This document shows positions 14,355 to 17,850 of a stretch of DNA of 17,850 nt, one piece after another. Source of the DNA: Proteobacteria bacterium UBA1858 (GTDB taxonomy: Bacteria; Pseudomonadota; Gammaproteobacteria; UBA4575); NCBI GenBank assembly GCA_002338385.1, contig DDIE01000034.1, forward strand, positions 61,890 to 79,739. Direction: 5' to 3'. The first letter of the stretch is position 1, and every line of letters starts with the position of its first letter. The notes under the pieces are model-generated. The model worked only from the letters and a program-made list of their open reading frames with translations, had not been told where the DNA came from and ran no database searches. A program made the translations under genes and the position numbers.

Positions 14355-14389
14355 ACACCCCGAGGGATCTGTTGATCGCCTCGGAGTGT
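14355..14389 (-). terminator. Strong hairpin between petC and sspA, probable terminator
   Basis: ACACCCCGAGG (14355-14365) faces CCTCGGAGTGT (14379-14389), eleven positions with one mismatch. The inside extends with GATC...GATC around a TGTT loop and one bulged base. It begins about a dozen nt after the petC stop. The minus-strand sequence that follows is A/T-rich but lacks a clean run of T, so efficiency is uncertain; it may attenuate or protect the petABC 3' end rather than terminate fully. Confidence 0.6.
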
Positions 14390-14401
14390 TTGATTATACG
14401 T

Positions 14402-15163
14402 CTAGTGGATGTCTTTCCAGTACTCTTTTTTCAAGAAATAGGCAAATACACCAAGTGTGAACAAGAAAAATAATACCCCTATGCCCACAGACTTGCGCTG
14501 TAGTTGAGCGGGCTCAGACAAATAGACCAGGAAATTGACCAGATCTGTAATGGTACGATCGTACTCTGCTGCGCTGAGTTGACCGTCAACTGCGAGAACA
14601 AACGGGGAATGATCACCACCGCCATGGCCGTCATCTGCATGGCTCTCGTCGGCATGCTGATCGTCGCCCTTGAGTTTTTGAAAACCCTGCAGTTCCCACA
14701 GCACATGTGGCATTGAAGTGCCTGCCAGCATTTTGTTATTGATACCGCGTGCAGCCTTTTCATCGAGATAGAATGATTTGAGGAAACTATATATCCAGTC
14801 TGCTCCTCTGGAACGCGCCTTGACACTAAGATCAGGTGGTGTGACACCGAACCATTCCTTACCCTGTTCGGCGGTCATGGCCACCGTCATTGTCTCGCCG
14901 ATTTTCTTGTCAGTGAAAATCATGTTGTCACGCATGTTCGCTTCACTGATGCCAAGATCCGCTGCCACACGATTGTAGCGGCTGTATGAAGCCTCGTGAC
15001 AGGACAAGCAATAATTGACGAATGTTTTAGCACCGCGCTGGAGTGATTTCTGGTTGCCCGTATCCACATTCATGTGGAATATGGGCCCAGCACCTGCCGC
15101 AGCGAAACTATTGTTAGCGCACAGGAGCACGAGCAGACCGATTATTTGAGCTATATTCTTCAT
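14402..15163 (-). CDS. petC: Cytochrome c1 subunit of the bc1 complex
   Basis: A 253-residue membrane-anchored c-type cytochrome that carries electrons from the Rieske protein to soluble cytochrome c. An N-terminal signal peptide (about 1-22, ending NNSFAAA) is followed by the haem attachment site CLSCH (52-56). The axial methionine is probably M151 in TSMPHVLWELQG. A C-terminal anchor helix (about 225-243) ends with the positive KKEYWKDIH, facing the cytoplasm. A His/Asp-rich insert lies between (GDDQHADESHADDGHGGG, 166-183). The ATG overlaps the petB stop as ATGA. Last gene of petABC. Confidence 0.96.
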   Translation of the reverse strand: MKNIAQIIGLLVLLCANNSFAAAGAGPIFHMNVDTGNQKSLQRGAKTFVNYCLSCHEASYSRYNRVAADLGISEANMRDNMIFTDKKIGETMTVAMTAEQGKEWFGVTPPDLSVKARSRGADWIYSFLKSFYLDEKAARGINNKMLAGTSMPHVLWELQGFQKLKGDDQHADESHADDGHGGGDHSPFVLAVDGQLSAAEYDRTITDLVNFLVYLSEPAQLQRKSVGIGVLFFLFTLGVFAYFLKKEYWKDIH

Positions 15164-16551
15164 CCCGTGACCCTCTCTGGCACTGGTTTATCTTGATCTA
15201 AGTTAGTAAACGCTGCGAGCACCAGAGTGATAAACAAATAAGCGACAGGTATCACCCACGTCTGCCAAGTTAAGGCAGCAATATCAGCGTTATTTCTATA
15301 CACATCGTAGACACTGATTATGGCTACGAAAGCAACAAACCAGAACAGATAGTAGGCTGCTGAGCGCTGGGTGCTGTAGATCCCCAACACGGCGAAGAAC
15401 AAGAAATACAACTCAGACAAGCGTAATGCCATCTGCGAAGCCATCGGTGTAACTGACTGCATACCCAGGTAACCCAACCAGATGAAAGCACCAAGGAAGA
15501 TGAACAGGTTAGCTTTATACAGAGTACTGCGGTAGCGGATAGACTTGACCTTATTTTTATCAATCCATGGTAGGAAGAATAAAATGATCACGGCGGCACC
15601 CATGGCTACCACCCCGAAGAAGGGGTTGGGTATGGCGCGCAAAACGGTATAGAAAGGTGTGAAATACCAGACTGGCGCAATATGCTCAGGAGTTGCGAGT
15701 GGGTTAGCGGGTTCAAAGTTCGCATGCTCTAAGAAGTAGCCGCCCATTTCTGGAGCGAAAAACACTACCAGCGAGAAGATAAACAAGAACACCACCACGC
15801 CGACAATATCTTTAACTGTGTAATAAGGGTGGAAAGGTATGCCATCGACCGGCACGCCATTAGCGTCTTTATTCTTTTTGATTTCGACCCCGTCCGGGTT
15901 GTTAGAACCCACGGTGTGTAGTGCCGCAATGTGAGCCAGCACTAGGCCTAACAAAACGATCGGTACAGCCACCACATGCAGGGCGAAGAAACGGCTCAAG
16001 GTGGCGTCTGAAACGACATAGTCACCACGTATCCAGATTGCGAGGTCTTCACCAATATAAGGGATGGTGCCGAACAGGTTAACAATCACTTGTGCGCCCC
16101 AGTAAGACATCTGACCCCATGGTAGCAAATAACCCATGAAGGCCTCTGCCATGAGGCATAAATAAATCATCATCCCGAACAACCAGATCAATTCACGTGG
16201 TTCTTTGAATGAACCGTACATGAGGCCGCGCAGCATATGCAGATATATGACCACAAAAAATGCTGATGCACCGGTAGAATGCATGTATCTGATCAACCAT
16301 CCCCATTCCACATCACGCATGATGTATTCGACCGAGGCAAAGGCAAGCTCAGCGTCCGGTTTATAGTGCATGGTTAGGAATACGCCTGTGACGATCTGCA
16401 ATACCAACACCAACAGCGCCAGTGAACCAAAGAAGTACCAGAAATTGAAATTCTTTGGTGTGTAATATTTTGATAGATGGTCTTCAAAAAATCCGACAAT
16501 AGGTAATCTGTCGTCGATCCAACCTATGATTCCACCTGCTTTGTTACTCAT
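15160..16551 (-). CDS. petB: Cytochrome b subunit of the bc1 complex
   Basis: A 463-residue full-length cytochrome b (not split into b6 and subunit IV) that oxidises quinol at the Qo site and reduces quinone at Qi. Candidate haem ligands are H91 and H105 in helix B, and H192 and H207 in helix D. The helix D pair has 14 residues between them, one more than in mitochondrial-type proteins. The Qo motif is PVWY (293-296) in place of PEWY. GYLLPWGQMSYWGAQV (140-155) forms the conserved Qo cd1 region. Several extra C-terminal helices extend beyond residue 345. The gene begins immediately after the petA stop and overlaps petC by 4 nt. Confidence 0.97.
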   Translation of the reverse strand: MSNKAGGIIGWIDDRLPIVGFFEDHLSKYYTPKNFNFWYFFGSLALLVLVLQIVTGVFLTMHYKPDAELAFASVEYIMRDVEWGWLIRYMHSTGASAFFVVIYLHMLRGLMYGSFKEPRELIWLFGMMIYLCLMAEAFMGYLLPWGQMSYWGAQVIVNLFGTIPYIGEDLAIWIRGDYVVSDATLSRFFALHVVAVPIVLLGLVLAHIAALHTVGSNNPDGVEIKKNKDANGVPVDGIPFHPYYTVKDIVGVVVFLFIFSLVVFFAPEMGGYFLEHANFEPANPLATPEHIAPVWYFTPFYTVLRAIPNPFFGVVAMGAAVIILFFLPWIDKNKVKSIRYRSTLYKANLFIFLGAFIWLGYLGMQSVTPMASQMALRLSELYFLFFAVLGIYSTQRSAAYYLFWFVAFVAIISVYDVYRNNADIAALTWQTWVIPVAYLFITLVLAAFTNLDQDKPVPERVTG

Positions 16552-17157
16552 TTATGCTACTCCCTGTTCTTCGTCCATCTCACCAATTCTCAATACATTG
16601 TCACTGAGGTATTTGTATGGCGGCACCTCAAGATTATCGTTCGCAGGCATATTTTTATAAACTCGCCCGGAGATATCAAATCGAGAACCATGACAAGGGC
16701 AATAGAAACCACCCTTCCACTCCGGCCCTAGGTCGGCAGGTGCCAGCTCTGGCCTGAAAGTAGGTGAACAGCCTAAGTGCGTACAGATCCCAACCAGTAC
16801 AAGTACCTCGGGCTTAATTGATCGATTTGAATTTTGTGCAAATGGCGGCTGCATTTCTGAGAGTTCAGAGCTTGGATCACGCAGTTTTGCCTCGACTTCG
16901 CCAAGGTTGGCTAACATTTCGTCAGAGCGACGCACAATCCAGACTGGCTTGCGACGCCATTCGACTTGAATCTTTTGGCCAACTTCCAATTTACTGATGT
17001 CTACTTCCACCGGGGCTCCGGCGGCGAGCGCCTTGGCGCTGGGACTCATGGTAGAAACAAAAGGAATCAGGGCTGCTGCGCCACCGACTACTCCAACTAC
17101 ACTAGCACTTACCCTCAACATATTGCGACGGCCAGCGTCTACATCGTGCTCCGACAT
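16552..17157 (-). CDS. petA: Rieske iron-sulfur subunit of the bc1 complex
   Basis: A 201-residue Rieske protein that shuttles electrons from quinol to cytochrome c1. The N-terminus holds a twin-arginine motif (GRRNMLR, 9-15) and a single hydrophobic helix (about 16-36) that serves as signal anchor. The 2Fe-2S cluster ligands are C125 and H127 in CTHLGC and C153 and H156 in CPCHGS; C130 and C155 should form the stabilising disulfide. A strong Shine-Dalgarno, AAGGAG, precedes ATG 17157. First gene of petABC; petB starts at the next base after its stop. Confidence 0.97.
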   Translation of the reverse strand: MSEHDVDAGRRNMLRVSASVVGVVGGAAALIPFVSTMSPSAKALAAGAPVEVDISKLEVGQKIQVEWRRKPVWIVRRSDEMLANLGEVEAKLRDPSSELSEMQPPFAQNSNRSIKPEVLVLVGICTHLGCSPTFRPELAPADLGPEWKGGFYCPCHGSRFDISGRVYKNMPANDNLEVPPYKYLSDNVLRIGEMDEEQGVA

Positions 17158-17263
17158 GTATAACTCCTTAAAATTGTCCTGCTTGACGGCATTTTAGCGT
17201 GCTTCGGCCGATCCAGTGCCGTGCTATCGCTATTTTATAATTTGCCTACTTAAAGTGCGCGCT

Positions 17264-17292
17264 AGAATGGCTTATGTGATAAAAAACGTCAA
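17264..17292 (-). promoter_or_regulatory. Candidate promoter for petABC
   Basis: On the minus strand TTGACG (17292-17287) is followed after 17 nt by CATTCT (17269-17264), which keeps the key second A and last T of a -10 box. It lies about 110 nt before petA, in the 171-nt gap after the Nif3-like gene. The match is partial and not unique; a TATAAA nearby (about 17233-17238) lacks a good partner box. Confidence 0.3.
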
Positions 17293-17328
17293 GGTGAAAC
17301 AGGCCTAAATACCCCTAATGGCTAAGCT

Positions 17329-17850
17329 TTACACGGGGTTATCTATATCGAAAAAGCAGTGTTCAAGAGCAAATTCAGTATACAAATGTTCGCCTAAGGC
17401 CTGCACACCATAGCGTTCGGTCGCGTGATGACCAGCAGATATGTAATGAATACCACTCTCGCGGGCAATATGGACGGTTTGCTCGGAAATCTCTCCGCTG
17501 AGGTAGACATCCGCCTGAGCACTGACAGCAGCCTCGATCATACCTTGCGCAGCGCCCGTGCACCAAGCGATGCGCTGAATCTGCTGAGGCCCTGCTGCGA
17601 TGACCGTGGGTTGGCGCTTAAAGGTCTGCTCACACCGTGCTACAAGGGTCTCTATTGAGACCGACTCGGCTAATGAACCTATGTTAGCTAGTGCGCATTT
17701 GCCTGTCTTCTGCAAAGGCTGGGGTCCCTGAATATCCAGTTTTACGCCCAGTTGAGCGTTGTTCCCCACCACTGGGTGTGCATCTAACGGCAAATGGTAT
17801 GCCAATAGGCTGATATCCTCGGCCAACAGCCGCTGCAGGCGGGTTTTTTT
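17329..17850 (-). CDS. Nif3/YbgI-family dinuclear metal protein, C-terminal part
   Basis: The last 173 residues of a Nif3-like (DUF34, GTP cyclohydrolase I type 2-related) protein; its start lies beyond the window. The frame runs open to the window edge as KKTRLQRLL before AEDISLLAYHLPLDAHP. Metal-binding candidates are the Asp of HLPLDAHP and the His and Glu of GHHATERYG, matching ligands of E. coli YbgI. GNNAQLG, RIAWCTGAAQGMI, DVYLSGEISEQTVHIARE and the ending FFDIDNPV are all close to what I recall of YbgI. Only the N-terminal pair of histidines is out of view. The family's molecular function is unsettled. It is upstream of petABC on the same strand, a frequent neighbour in proteobacteria. 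Confidence 0.93.
   Translation of the reverse strand, partial: KKTRLQRLLAEDISLLAYHLPLDAHPVVGNNAQLGVKLDIQGPQPLQKTGKCALANIGSLAESVSIETLVARCEQTFKRQPTVIAAGPQQIQRIAWCTGAAQGMIEAAVSAQADVYLSGEISEQTVHIARESGIHYISAGHHATERYGVQALGEHLYTEFALEHCFFDIDNPV

Noticed and set aside
17311..17339. ACCCC...GGGGT pairing as a terminator for the Nif3-like gene
   Set aside because: Only five base pairs with a 19-nt loop that includes the stop codon and no T-run; too weak to call.

Overview
The window looks like chromosomal DNA of a gammaproteobacterium, probably a sulfur oxidiser with an aerobic or nitrate-type respiratory chain. The evidence is an sspA-sspB pair beside a petABC cytochrome bc1 operon (a common beta/gammaproteobacterial order), a full-length cytochrome b with a PVWY Qo motif, a fused CysG siroheme synthase, and a gene I recognise with moderate confidence as dsrS, which is known from dsr-type sulfur oxidisers. 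No tRNA, rRNA, insertion sequence, phage gene or CRISPR array was seen. Both ends cut through genes.

Region 1 (1-6284) starts with the 5' part of a leftward TrpD2-like gene. A rightward series follows: a small Sel1-repeat protein, a MoxR-type AAA+ ATPase, a VWA protein with a degenerate metallopeptidase-like N-domain, the DsrS-like protein, CysG, and a Bcp/PrxQ peroxiredoxin. From the ATPase onward the genes are spaced 6 nt or less apart, or overlap, so they probably form one transcript. A MoxR-VWA chaperone pair next to a dsr-linked protein and the siroheme synthase suggests a role in sulfite-reductase maturation or regulation; this is inference.

Region 2 (6285-12169) is a cobalamin uptake and salvage locus. 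A clear cobalamin riboswitch precedes btuB (outer-membrane receptor). Then come a small six-helix membrane protein of the DUF6580 type, a BtuF-like corrinoid-binding protein without a signal peptide, a PduO-type cobalamin adenosyltransferase, a ROK sugar kinase very like Mak, and a second, divergent DUF6580-type protein. No BtuC or BtuD is present. The two membrane proteins resemble solitary S-components of ECF transporters, so the locus may be an uptake route without an ABC transporter. This is the most interesting system in the window.

Region 3 (12166-17850) is entirely leftward. In transcription order it holds a truncated Nif3/YbgI-family gene, petA-petB-petC, a strong hairpin, sspA-sspB, and an Acr3 arsenite transporter. 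The Acr3 gene converges on the B12 locus so tightly that both last genes end in one shared CTAG.
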